From Pseudomonas asplenii (GTDB lineage Bacteria > Pseudomonadota > Gammaproteobacteria > Pseudomonadales > Pseudomonadaceae), in NCBI RefSeq assembly GCF_001293465.1, contig NZ_JSYZ01000009.1:356223-420222 (forward strand): a DNA stretch of 64,000 bases, given 5' to 3'. The notes under the pieces are model-generated. The model searched no databases. It saw nothing but the letters and a program-made list of their open reading frames with translations, and was not told the origin of the DNA. Shown here piece by piece: positions 28,077-37,516 of this stretch; within the stretch, counting starts at the first letter, position 1; every line of letters starts with the position of its first letter. The position numbers and the translations under genes were made by a program.

Positions 28077-30506
28077 TCATGGCTCACTCAGCATCTGCAA
28101 CTCACTGGGAAACTCGATCAGCGGTAACGGCAGGATGACGTGGCCTTTGAAAGTGCCGAAACCCGGTATCTCGTATTGCGCGATGATGCAGACGAACCGC
28201 GCATCGGCATTCGGCTGCGCGTGATAGAGGCCTGGGGCATCCGCATCCATCTGCCCTGGCCCGTCGAACGCGATGAGCCATTCCACATCCTTGGTGATAT
28301 CCAGGCCATTGAACTCGGTCTTGAGTTGTATCTGCCCCGCCGACAGTTGGCCTGCATCGGTCACTGGCGATACGGTGAGGGCCGGATTCTGCTGCTTGAC
28401 CAGCATGCAGGCCGATCGTGATTGCCCCTCGCAGGTCGCCACGACTTCGTCCAGTACATAGGTTTCCCTTTGCACTCGATCCCCAGCGACATAGGTGTAC
28501 TGGCCATCTTGCTGCTCGATCGTGCCGCTGCCAGGCCCCGGACGCCTGACCGTTACCTCGACGCGGCCCTGCCCCAGTACCCCCAGACCCAGGTCGACCC
28601 GTTCATTGGGATCGCAAACGCTGATCAGCGGATTGATCGTCAGGGGGTTGGCCACCACCGTCACCAGGGCCGCGCTGCGAAAGTTCGTCGCCGGGTCCGT
28701 CGCGGTGACCCGCACCCGGGTGAAGCGGCCATCGATCTGCCCGGCTTGCGGGGCCTGGTACAGGCCGGTGGAAGGGTCGATGCTGCCCGGGTTGCGTGCG
28801 CTGCGGCGCAGGTCCTGCACCGTCCAGCGCAGGCCGCTGACGGCCGGTTGGGTCTGGAATGCATGGGAAGCCCCCGCCGCCAGCAGCGGCTCTGGCGTGG
28901 TGATTGCAAAATGGGTTTGTTGCGGGCTGACCCGGCCGAAGAAACCGACATCGCCGGGAGAATGAACCTCGTTGCCGACAATGGCATTGCCAAAATGCAG
29001 TTCAATGTTTTCTTCGACGAACTCTCTTACCGAAAGAGTTGAGGGAAAATGGCGCTCGAATGCTTCCTTGATTGCATTTTCAAACTCGGGACCGTCTATA
29101 ATTCTTTTCGTGGCTGCAGCCGTGATCGCGGCACTCTGACTTTCTACATACTGTATGAAATACGCCAGCTCCTCTGGTTCCAAGCCTCCACGACTGACCT
29201 TTGAAGAGGGTGCCCATTCGCTGGGCGAACCTGACTCATCGGTAAAGGCCTCATACTTGAATGACTTCAGCCTAATCTCTCCGCCACCACTGCTGTCTAC
29301 CAACTCATAATTCGCAAGAATGGACAGGTTGTAGTGCTGAGAGAAATCCCCGGAAAAATACTCGACATACATCGGTGGATCACTATCTTCCACACGGTAA
29401 AACTTGATAGGTATCTGACCACGAGCACGCAGCCGGACCGTCACTTCCTGCCCTTTGACTTCCAACACCAACGCATTAGCCAAGGGTATCGAAAAACTAT
29501 CGAACCCAAAAATAATATTTATCCAGGCTATCCCGGAAGGAAAACCAAATTCGAAACGCTCTGTAAATCGCTGGTTCGGAATATCGAACTTTCCTCCGGT
29601 CGAGGTCGCCAAAATCAGCTCATTGTCCTGATCGAAGACGTAGGAAAAATCATCATCGCCCATCAATTCACCGAACGATTTGAGCAACTGCGCCATCATC
29701 ACCCGCCCCCGGCTGAGCAATACCGTGGCGGAATAGTCCTTGCCCGCGTCCTTCGGAATCAGGTAGCGAAAACCGCTGCTCGCACCCGGAAAGCCACCTT
29801 CGTGCCGACCCTTCATACGCACGAAGGCCAGGATCGCCCCCTCGCCCGCTGCCCCACCCTGTTGTGTACGAAGACCAAAGGATTCCGGCTGCATCATCGG
29901 GTTGGTGCCCTCCTTGATCTCCCCCATGACCCAGATGCGCTGATCATCGGGCAGTTGCTCGAACAGCAGCTTGAAAAACCGGCCGCCCTCGAGCTGTTCC
30001 GACTGGGTCTTGGCGAAAGTCAGGCGAAAATCGCTGCTTTGCTTAAGGTCCAGACGGATGCGCCGGTCACCGTCGATCTCTCCCGGCACATCGGCCAGCA
30101 GCAGGTCCAGGTACAGGCGCGGGCCTTCGCTGGGGGAATACTCGGAAATCCGGGTCACCGCCCAGTGGTTGATGACTCGAAGCAGCGTCAACTGACTGCC
30201 TTCGACAATCGCCATCTCGAGATTGGCCCGGGAGTTGTCGAGCCCGGTGTCTTCAAAGAACAAACGCGGCACATCCAGGGTGAAGTTGCTGATGGCCTCC
30301 ATGACATTATTGCCGCTGGTGGGGATGAAACCGCCAATCCCCGACCAGTAGGAAGCGCCCTGGTCAAAGTGCTCGATATATTGCTGCAGCAGCAGGGTAT
30401 TGGTGGCATCGCGCTGTAACGCGATAATCGCATCCCAACCGAGCATGCGTTTTTCATCTTTCAACCAAGCCAATAATTCAGCTTTTGTATAAGTCGACGC
30501 CACCAT
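28077..30506 (-). CDS. paralogue of the 807-aa operon protein (809 aa)
   Basis: MVASTYTKAELLAWLKDEKR begins a protein co-linear with the product of 23529-25952. The two are nearly identical in the first ~290 residues and last ~300, and differ around residues 300-490. It carries the same GWDAIIALQRDATNTLLLQQ motif, beta-rich N-terminal region, Ig-like PGSIDPSTGLYQAPQAG block and GHVILPLPLIEFPSELQ ending. It has its own lux-box-like element at 30578-30597 and stands alone, separated from the operon promoter by about 50 bp. A duplicated toxin-like component; whether both copies act together cannot be seen. No transport signal is visible. Confidence 0.65.
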   Translation of the reverse strand: MVASTYTKAELLAWLKDEKRMLGWDAIIALQRDATNTLLLQQYIEHFDQGASYWSGIGGFIPTSGNNVMEAISNFTLDVPRLFFEDTGLDNSRANLEMAIVEGSQLTLLRVINHWAVTRISEYSPSEGPRLYLDLLLADVPGEIDGDRRIRLDLKQSSDFRLTFAKTQSEQLEGGRFFKLLFEQLPDDQRIWVMGEIKEGTNPMMQPESFGLRTQQGGAAGEGAILAFVRMKGRHEGGFPGASSGFRYLIPKDAGKDYSATVLLSRGRVMMAQLLKSFGELMGDDDFSYVFDQDNELILATSTGGKFDIPNQRFTERFEFGFPSGIAWINIIFGFDSFSIPLANALVLEVKGQEVTVRLRARGQIPIKFYRVEDSDPPMYVEYFSGDFSQHYNLSILANYELVDSSGGGEIRLKSFKYEAFTDESGSPSEWAPSSKVSRGGLEPEELAYFIQYVESQSAAITAAATKRIIDGPEFENAIKEAFERHFPSTLSVREFVEENIELHFGNAIVGNEVHSPGDVGFFGRVSPQQTHFAITTPEPLLAAGASHAFQTQPAVSGLRWTVQDLRRSARNPGSIDPSTGLYQAPQAGQIDGRFTRVRVTATDPATNFRSAALVTVVANPLTINPLISVCDPNERVDLGLGVLGQGRVEVTVRRPGPGSGTIEQQDGQYTYVAGDRVQRETYVLDEVVATCEGQSRSACMLVKQQNPALTVSPVTDAGQLSAGQIQLKTEFNGLDITKDVEWLIAFDGPGQMDADAPGLYHAQPNADARFVCIIAQYEIPGFGTFKGHVILPLPLIEFPSELQMLSEP

Positions 30507-30577
30507 GACCGTAGCTCCGTTATGATAGGGAACCCCACTTGAATAAGCGACTTCTACGCCTGGCCCAGCCCGGTGCC

Positions 30578-30597
30578 TACTAGTAGAACTGCTAGGT
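30578..30597 (-). promoter_or_regulatory. lux-box-like element in the 28077 / 30758 divergent region
   Basis: Minus strand: ACCTAGCAGTTCTACTAGTA. Toward the minus-strand gene a TAGAAG -10 candidate lies at the family distance (30551-30556). Toward the plus-strand RHS gene a TACCGT (30619-30624) is weaker, so the element may serve one or both genes. Confidence 0.65.
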
Positions 30598-30757
30598 TTG
30601 TCCCGCCAAGCGATCTGTTACCGTGGATAACGAAGATTCGCCAATTATCGTTCCCATGTTCTCAACGAAACTTCCATACGGCTTAAAAACGGGCTGAAGT
30701 GTACTCGTCGGCGATATCGAGAGTGTTGGTCCGCGATCAATACAGAGGCTTACTTCC

Positions 30758-33700
30758 ATGAGCAGCTCCACTTCCCTCCATTCGTCGGCACTGAATTTCA
30801 TGCAGGCGATACAGAACGGTGTCGACCCGCGTACCGGGCAATACCGGATATCGCTCGACCTTTCGGAACTGCAAGCGAACCAGTTGCGCGGCCCGGCCTT
30901 TCCCCTGTCCCTGGCCTTCAGCGCGCTCAATCGCGAAGACCGTGGCTACGGCACCGGCTGGACTCTGCAACTGTCGGAGTACGCGCCGACGAGCCGGGTG
31001 CTGTCTCTCTATACCGGCGAGTTGCATATCGTCACCGGCAACGGCGCCAACGACGAACTGCTGATGCAGGCCAAGAAACTCGACAGTTTCCGCTTCTACA
31101 ACTACCCGGCATCCGAACTGGGCAAGCGTCGCTACAAGGTGGTGCACAAGGACGGTCTGGTAGAAGTACTGGAGGAACATGGCCGCAACGAAATCATCGC
31201 CGTACCGGTGGAGATCCACTCGCCCCTGGGGCACAAGTTGACGCTGAGCTATGCACTGTTCAACAGCCAGCATCCCCGGCTCGAATCGATCAAGGATGAG
31301 AACGGCACGCCCATTCTCGAGATCAGGCGCGATACCGGTAGCCTCACCCTGGACCTGCATCCCGGCAGCGGCCCCAGTGGAGGCCCCCTGGCCCGCTACG
31401 TGCTGGGTTTCGATATCGGCACCGAGAACCACGTACGCAGTATCACCCTGCCGGCCGATAGCACGGGACAAACCGGTACCTGGCGCTTTGACTACGACTA
31501 CCGCCATGAACACCTTGTCATCGTCGCCGTACAGAACCCGCTGGGTGGCAGCGAGAGCATCACCTACGGCGAAGACCACGCATTCCCCAACAGCGCCACG
31601 CGCAAACTGCCCAGGGTCACCCGGCACGAGCAGTATCCGGATGGCGATCCACAGAACCCCGACAAACTGGAAGTGCACTACAGCTATTCAGCGGACGGAA
31701 AGAACTTCCTGGGCAATACCCTGCCCATCAGTTGGAGCGGTACTTACCACGATCCGCTGATCTATCAGATGGCCGACTACATCTATGAAACCACGCAGAC
31801 CCACTATCGAGGGGGAATTCCCGTGCGCAGCACCCTGCGCCAGTTCAACCGGTTTCATTCGCTCACCCTGGAACGCATCGAGCAGGGTAATACGATCCAG
31901 GAGACCCAGACAGACTACAACCTGGTCGGCGGCTCGGTCGTAGCCCAGCCGACGACCTACCAGTTGCCCATGAAAGTCGTCACCCGCTGGCGCCTGAAGA
32001 ACGATGCCACGCGCCATCGCGAGGAAACCGAAAGCTTCGCCTACGACACTTCGGGCAATGAACTGAAACATACCCAGGCCAATGGCCAGATCAGGACCAG
32101 CAGCTACTTCCTCGCAGACGGCACCGAGGCCGACTGCCCGAGGGACCCTTATGGGTTTGTCCGCAAGCTCCGCAGCAGGACCATGAGCCCGGCAGTGTCC
32201 AGCGACTACGATGCCGCGCCCACCCTTAAGACATACTGCCGCTATATCGAGCAACAACCGCTGAGCGACAGCCGGCAGCCGCCCGTCACGGTGCTGGAAA
32301 GCGAAACCCTGGTGCAGGTGCATAACCCGGGCACGGCCCAGGAACGGGAAGAAACCCTGCAACAAACGCGCTTTGAATACCATGACGCGCCTGCTGATCG
32401 CTTTCTTCACGGCCAGCCCCGGCAACAGGCGATCACCCTCAATGGCATGACCACCCGGACCCGCTTCCACTATGAAGTAGTGAGTGGCGGTGGCGTGCCC
32501 GAACCAACCAGGCAGACCATGGAAATCCTGACCACCGATTTCGACGCGGCCAGCAGCACCACGATCCAGCAGCATGCGCTGCTCACCGGCTGGCTGCTGC
32601 TGGAACAGTCGAATGAAACCCGGATCCGCTACGAGTACGACAACCTGGGTCGACTCACCCGCGAAACCACAGCCCCAGGCACCGCCTTCGAGGCCTCTCG
32701 CCAGTATTCGTACAGTTTGTCCGGCGGGCTGGGCAAGTTCGGCAGCCAGACCATCGTCAGTACCCGCGAGATCACCACCCGAACCGTGTTCGACGGCCTG
32801 GGTCGAGCGTTTTACGAGGAGCGCGACCAGGTCCACGAGAATAACCAGGGACGGGTCGAGCCAACCTATGGCGCCCGTTTCGACGGCTTGGGCGACCTGA
32901 TCGAAGAGACTCTGTGGGACTATTTCGAAGAGGATAAACAGGACTATGTCACCCGCTACCAGTATGACGACTGGGGCCGGCAATCCTGTGTCATCGACTC
33001 GGCGGGGGTCGAACAACATACCGACTTCAATCCCATCGGCGATCCGCTGAAATGGACCCGGGGGCCGATCCAGACCACCTGGCAGCAGAGCCCCGGGGCC
33101 AGGCCGTTGATCAGCGGCAAGAGCGAAACCTGGTTGAACCTGTTCGAAAAACCGGTGGAAGTGCACAGCCAGGATGCCCAGGGTGCAAGGCTTTCCAGCC
33201 GCAGCTTCCGCTATGACGGGCTGGGCAACTGCACCCGGCAGACCGATGAAAAAAAACGCGTGACCCGCTTCAGCTACGACCCCTGGTTGCGCATGCTCAG
33301 TACCACCCTGCCGGACAACACCACGGTGCGGCGCGCCTACGCAGAACATAGCCAGGCCGACTTGCCGACCTGGCTCAGCGTGCTGCGGGGAAGCGAGGAA
33401 ACCGAAATCGGCACCCAACATTTCGACGGCCTGGAACGCCTTACCTGGACTCAAACCGGGCCCTACCGGGAAAGCTTCTTCTACCAGGGCGAACAGCTAC
33501 AGCCCCATGAACGCATCACCGCCGCGGGCGAGTCGATCACCTATAAGTACAACCTGCAATTGACCGACGAACCCGAACGGCGCGAGGCCCCGGAAGAGTT
33601 GTCCACCTACGTCCACGACCCCCTCAGTGCCCTGCTGACCGCGGCGGAGAACTCGCAGGGTAAAAGGACCTACCGCTACTACCCGGATAACCGGTTGCGC

Positions 33701-35788
33701 CACGAAAGCTGGACCGACTCCCAGGGCAAGACCTGGGAAACCGAGCATGTCAGCTCGCTCAACGGATCACCGATCCGCCGCATCGACCGCAACGGCTCCA
33801 GCGAGTTCGTCAGCGAATACCACTATTACGGCGACGGGCGCCTGAAACTTATCGCCCAGGGTAACTTGCAGGCCAGCTTCCACTACGACCGCCTGGGTCG
33901 GCTCGAAAGCAGCACCACCACCGATACCGCCGCCGGCAGCCACCTGGTCACGACCCTGGGGTATGACGAACAGAACCGCGAGATCCTGCGCACCCAACAA
34001 TTGGACGGCCACCCCACACGCCGGCTCGAACAGCGCTGGGATATCGACGGGCAACTCGGCAGCCGCCATCTGCAGCTCGATGACGGCCAGGGCAACCTGA
34101 CCAGCCTGCTCAAGGAAACCTTCTTCTATGACCAGCGCGGGCGCCTGGAAGTGCACCGCTGCTCCGGCCTGACCCTGCCCAAGGGCGAAGACGGTCGCGC
34201 CATCAGCGAACAGGTCTATGTATTCGACCCGCTGGACAACATCACCCTGCGGCTGACCCGGTTCGCCGATGGTACGGACGAGATGTGCGAATACCACTAC
34301 CGCAGCGACGATCCCTTCCAACTGACCGGTATCAGCCGCAGTCTCGATGGCCAGGCGGTGCAACGGCAGGACTTCGAGTACGACGCCAATGGCAACCTGC
34401 TCAACGACCTGCAGGGGCAACGGCTGTATTACGACAGCCAGAACCGCCTGCTGGAGGTTCGCGCCGCCAACCAGCAGCCCGTGAGCCAGTATCGCTATGA
34501 CGGCCATGACCAGTTGCTGGCTTCCCAGGAGGCCAACCAGGAAGAAATCCTGCGTTTCTACCAGGGCGGGCAACTGAGCCATCTGGTGCAGGGCGACCGG
34601 CAAACCCACTTTCTCGAGAACCTGGGTCAGCAGCAACCCGGCGACCCCGACCAGACCCTGCTGCTGCTCAGCGACGGCAATGGCAGCGTGCTCGGAGAAG
34701 GCCAGAGCGGCCAGTTGCGCACGGCGGTCTATAACGCCTATGGCGAACGCAGCAGCGACGAAACGCTGCTCAGCCTCAAGGCCTTCAACGGCGAGCTGCG
34801 CGAAGCGGCCAGCGGCTGGTATCTGCTGGGAAGCGGCTACCGGGCCTACAACCCGCAACTGATGCGGTTCCATAGCCGCGATAACCTCAGCCCATTCGGC
34901 TCAGGCGGCCTGAACCCCTATTGCTACTGCCTGGGCAACCCGATCCTGATGACCGACCCCACTGGCCACGCCTCATCCACGGGCCGCACGCGCGTACCGA
35001 ACGAAGACGAGCCCCCCGTACGGCGGCCGGATCCGCCGAAAAAGAACTGGATTGGCGTGATCATCGGCGCGGCCATGGTAGCGGTCTCCTTCGCGGTCGC
35101 GATAGGCACCCTGGGCAGCGCCACACCGGCCGCGGTGATAATCTCGGCAGTGGGCGTAGGGATGGCCGCCGGTGCCACGGTTTTCGAGGCTGTGGGTGTG
35201 GAAACCAGGAATGAGACCTTTAGCAAGGCCGCCTTTGGGATGGGAATAGCCTCAGCGGTTCTCAGTGTTGCCCATATAGCGGTGGCTGGGCTGGCAAGCA
35301 CCGTCATGCGGGGCTCCGCCTCAGGCTACCGCTCCACCTCGGGCTTCAGTTGGTTGCTGGGTCATCAAGGAAGCTTTAGCCCAAAAATGCCAACAATAGT
35401 GCCAGAACCCGGCATTACAATACCAAGAGTGCAACCAATCAGTGCTGGTCTAGCTCAGTCTGCTTCGGCGGCGCCAACACCACTACCATCTCCACGCCCC
35501 ATCCACAAGGTACCAGCATCAGGACCTGCTGCTTCTTCTGCTCCTAATAATGCCTCTGGCGGCTCTAATTTTGCTCCTCCGACAAATAATGGCGCTGGTT
35601 CAGGAGGGAGGGCTGCAAATCCCCCCCCTCCCAAGGCAGAAGTCCAGCAGCAAAGTCCATTTGACGAGTTCCTGCTAGAAATGAAGACAACACTTAAGAA
35701 TACAACTCAAATGGGAGAACATAATGTACAGAATATAGAAACCGCGCTTAAAAATAAAAACTATGAGCTCAGAGCATTCCTCAAGTAG
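30758..35788 (+). CDS. full-length RHS/YD-repeat protein with hydrophobic C-terminal tail
   Basis: The 1676-residue protein begins MSSSTSLHSSALNFMQAIQN, matching the N-terminus of the operon RHS protein (HS.A.NFM...GVDPRT.QY). A long YD-repeat shell follows (RYEYDNLGRLTRETT, SFHYDRLGRLESST), then the core with GWYLLGSGYRAYNPQLMRFH and TDPTGH near residue 1405. The tail (about 270 residues) has a predicted hydrophobic hairpin or multi-span region (IGVIIGAAMVAVSFAVAIGT, VIISAVGVGMAAGATVF), a Pro/Ser/Ala-rich linker and a helical Lys-rich end. No protease-free toxin motif was recognised and there is no immunity gene in the 265 bp that follow. It is likely a pore- or membrane-acting RHS toxin; inference. 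Confidence 0.88.
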   Translation: MSSSTSLHSSALNFMQAIQNGVDPRTGQYRISLDLSELQANQLRGPAFPLSLAFSALNREDRGYGTGWTLQLSEYAPTSRVLSLYTGELHIVTGNGANDELLMQAKKLDSFRFYNYPASELGKRRYKVVHKDGLVEVLEEHGRNEIIAVPVEIHSPLGHKLTLSYALFNSQHPRLESIKDENGTPILEIRRDTGSLTLDLHPGSGPSGGPLARYVLGFDIGTENHVRSITLPADSTGQTGTWRFDYDYRHEHLVIVAVQNPLGGSESITYGEDHAFPNSATRKLPRVTRHEQYPDGDPQNPDKLEVHYSYSADGKNFLGNTLPISWSGTYHDPLIYQMADYIYETTQTHYRGGIPVRSTLRQFNRFHSLTLERIEQGNTIQETQTDYNLVGGSVVAQPTTYQLPMKVVTRWRLKNDATRHREETESFAYDTSGNELKHTQANGQIRTSSYFLADGTEADCPRDPYGFVRKLRSRTMSPAVSSDYDAAPTLKTYCRYIEQQPLSDSRQPPVTVLESETLVQVHNPGTAQEREETLQQTRFEYHDAPADRFLHGQPRQQAITLNGMTTRTRFHYEVVSGGGVPEPTRQTMEILTTDFDAASSTTIQQHALLTGWLLLEQSNETRIRYEYDNLGRLTRETTAPGTAFEASRQYSYSLSGGLGKFGSQTIVSTREITTRTVFDGLGRAFYEERDQVHENNQGRVEPTYGARFDGLGDLIEETLWDYFEEDKQDYVTRYQYDDWGRQSCVIDSAGVEQHTDFNPIGDPLKWTRGPIQTTWQQSPGARPLISGKSETWLNLFEKPVEVHSQDAQGARLSSRSFRYDGLGNCTRQTDEKKRVTRFSYDPWLRMLSTTLPDNTTVRRAYAEHSQADLPTWLSVLRGSEETEIGTQHFDGLERLTWTQTGPYRESFFYQGEQLQPHERITAAGESITYKYNLQLTDEPERREAPEELSTYVHDPLSALLTAAENSQGKRTYRYYPDNRLRHESWTDSQGKTWETEHVSSLNGSPIRRIDRNGSSEFVSEYHYYGDGRLKLIAQGNLQASFHYDRLGRLESSTTTDTAAGSHLVTTLGYDEQNREILRTQQLDGHPTRRLEQRWDIDGQLGSRHLQLDDGQGNLTSLLKETFFYDQRGRLEVHRCSGLTLPKGEDGRAISEQVYVFDPLDNITLRLTRFADGTDEMCEYHYRSDDPFQLTGISRSLDGQAVQRQDFEYDANGNLLNDLQGQRLYYDSQNRLLEVRAANQQPVSQYRYDGHDQLLASQEANQEEILRFYQGGQLSHLVQGDRQTHFLENLGQQQPGDPDQTLLLLSDGNGSVLGEGQSGQLRTAVYNAYGERSSDETLLSLKAFNGELREAASGWYLLGSGYRAYNPQLMRFHSRDNLSPFGSGGLNPYCYCLGNPILMTDPTGHASSTGRTRVPNEDEPPVRRPDPPKKNWIGVIIGAAMVAVSFAVAIGTLGSATPAAVIISAVGVGMAAGATVFEAVGVETRNETFSKAAFGMGIASAVLSVAHIAVAGLASTVMRGSASGYRSTSGFSWLLGHQGSFSPKMPTIVPEPGITIPRVQPISAGLAQSASAAPTPLPSPRPIHKVPASGPAASSAPNNASGGSNFAPPTNNGAGSGGRAANPPPPKAEVQQQSPFDEFLLEMKTTLKNTTQMGEHNVQNIETALKNKNYELRAFLK

Positions 35789-35817
35789 TTTTCCCGGAGA
35801 CCAGACAAAGGTTCATT

Positions 35818-35851
35818 ATCAGGCACAGCATCCACCCATGTTGTGCCTGAT
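35818..35851 (+). terminator. hairpin after the RHS gene
   Basis: ATCAGGCACA and TGTGCCTGAT make a perfect 10-bp stem with a 14-base loop, 30 bp beyond the stop. The following T-run is short (GCGTTTAC), so it is a weak terminator or a 3'-end stabiliser. The rest of 35852-36053 holds a C-rich tract at 35924-35938 and no gene. Confidence 0.6.
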
Positions 35852-36053
35852 GCGTTTACATCCACACCCGGCAATACGCAGCCACCTCCCCCACATTGAG
35901 AACTCTCTCATATCCCCCGCCCCCCCCCCTCCCTAGACTCCCGCCCCGAGACACTTCCCTACAACACCGGCCTCTCAGTATCGCAGTGCACCCCGGGAGT
36001 CTCGCCTTACCCCCAAAAACGCCGGGCACTGCGCAGCAACAGGATCAGCATCG

Positions 36054-36608
36054 ATGAAAACACCCTTGATCGCCCTCTCCCTCGGCCTGGCCGCCAGCCT
36101 GGCGGGCACACAGGCTTTCGCCAACACCGGCACCATCAATTTCGAAGGCAAGATCACCAGCAGCACCTGCCCGATCGAAGTGGTCAACCCCGAAGACGGC
36201 TCCATCAGCAACCAGGTCAAGATGGGCAGCGTCGACGCCGGCCGCTTCACCGCCCCCGGCCAGGAATACCGTGGCAAGGCCTTCGCCCTGCGCGTCGGGG
36301 ACGCCTCCGCCTGTGGCGGTACCGCGGCGGAAGTGACCTTCAACGGCACCGCCGACCCCAGCGGCAACTACTTCTCCGTGGGCTCCGATCAGGATCCGAG
36401 CGTGGCCAAGGGTGTGGCCATCGTGATCCGCGACAAGACCGGCAGCTCGGTCGCCCCCGGCGGCACCTCCGCCGAATACGACCTGAACGCCAGCGGCCCG
36501 ACCGACATGCTGTTCAACGCCTACTACCGCCGTACCGCCCCGGCCGGCAGCAGCGTGCTGCCCGGCAGCGCCTCGGCCGACGTGCTGTTCGTCGTCGCCG
36601 TCAACTGA
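36054..36608 (+). CDS. type 1 fimbrial major subunit
   Basis: This 184-residue pilin is exported by a Sec signal (MKTPLIALSLGLAASLAGTQ, cleavage after AFA). The mature part has NTGTINFEGKITSSTCPIEV, with the Cys pair C39 and C83 region typical of chaperone-usher pilins, and a C-terminal donor-strand accessory segment ending ASADVLFVVAVN. It is the first gene of the pilin-chaperone-usher-adhesin operon. The 5' region has a C-tract of nine to ten C at about 35929-35938 that might affect expression. Confidence 0.92.
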   Translation: MKTPLIALSLGLAASLAGTQAFANTGTINFEGKITSSTCPIEVVNPEDGSISNQVKMGSVDAGRFTAPGQEYRGKAFALRVGDASACGGTAAEVTFNGTADPSGNYFSVGSDQDPSVAKGVAIVIRDKTGSSVAPGGTSAEYDLNASGPTDMLFNAYYRRTAPAGSSVLPGSASADVLFVVAVN

Positions 36609-36728
36609 CCGGCCATTACCGCGTTCCCTGGCGGCGACGGCCAGCCGCGCCTGAACCTCGATCAAGCCAGGGCACTCCACGCTGTATTTCAGGCGCGAAC
36701 CTCGCGCCTGTTCCAGAGGTACTGATCC

Positions 36729-37484
36729 ATGCTCGGTTTCATTCCCCAGGTGGCGTCCTGGCGTCTTGCCGCCGGCGCCGGCACGGCCCTGTTGCTGCTG
36801 GCCTCGCACATCCCGTCCAGCCAGGCCGCCCTGAGCCTGAACGCCACGCGCGTGGTGTTCGACAGCGACAAACGCAACGTCTCGCTGATTGTCAACAACC
36901 CCAGCCAAAGCCCCTACGCGGTGCAGACCTGGGTCAACACCGCCGCAGACGACACCACCACCGCCGTGCCCTTCATGCCGTCGCCACCGTTGTTCCGGCT
37001 CAACCCCGGCAAGGAGCAGCAGGTTCAGATCAATGGCCTGCCCAACAACCTGCCGACCGATCGCGAGTCGCTGTTCTACTTCAACGTCCAGGAAATCCCC
37101 CAGGCCAGCGGCGTGCAAGGCAATGTGCTGAACATCGCCCTTCGCACCCGGATCAAGCTGTTCTACCGGCCCGTGCAGCTCAAGGAAAAACCCGGTAGCC
37201 GCCTCAAGGACCTGCAGTGGTCGGTCCGGCCCATCAATGGCAAACCGCACCTGCTGGTGCATAACCCGACGCCCTTTCACGTGTCGTTCAACCGCATCGA
37301 GTTGAGCGGCAACGGCCAAGTGGAAACCCTGAACAATCCGGCCATGGTCGAGCCGCTCAAGCAACAGCACTTCGCCCTGGATACGGTGAGACCGGCATCC
37401 GGCCTGCGCGTCAGCTTCAACGCCATCAATGACTACGGGGCCGTCAGCGCGCCCTTGCATGCGCCCGTGCAATCGACCCCCTGA
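36729..37484 (+). CDS. periplasmic fimbrial chaperone
   Basis: The 251-residue PapD-like chaperone folds pilus subunits in the periplasm by donor-strand complementation. It carries an N-terminal signal (ASWRLAAGAGTALLLLASHI, cleaved near SQAA), then ALSLNATRVVFDSDKRNVSL and the conserved subunit-binding stretch TRIKLFYRPVQLKEKPGSRL. The second Ig domain includes LLVHNPTPFHVSFNRIEL. It lies 120 bp after the pilin gene and 20-32 bp before the usher gene. Length and motifs are normal. Confidence 0.93.
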   Translation: MLGFIPQVASWRLAAGAGTALLLLASHIPSSQAALSLNATRVVFDSDKRNVSLIVNNPSQSPYAVQTWVNTAADDTTTAVPFMPSPPLFRLNPGKEQQVQINGLPNNLPTDRESLFYFNVQEIPQASGVQGNVLNIALRTRIKLFYRPVQLKEKPGSRLKDLQWSVRPINGKPHLLVHNPTPFHVSFNRIELSGNGQVETLNNPAMVEPLKQQHFALDTVRPASGLRVSFNAINDYGAVSAPLHAPVQSTP

Positions 37485-37516
37485 GGCATGCCCTCCTGCC
37501 CTGCGTGAAAGCCATC

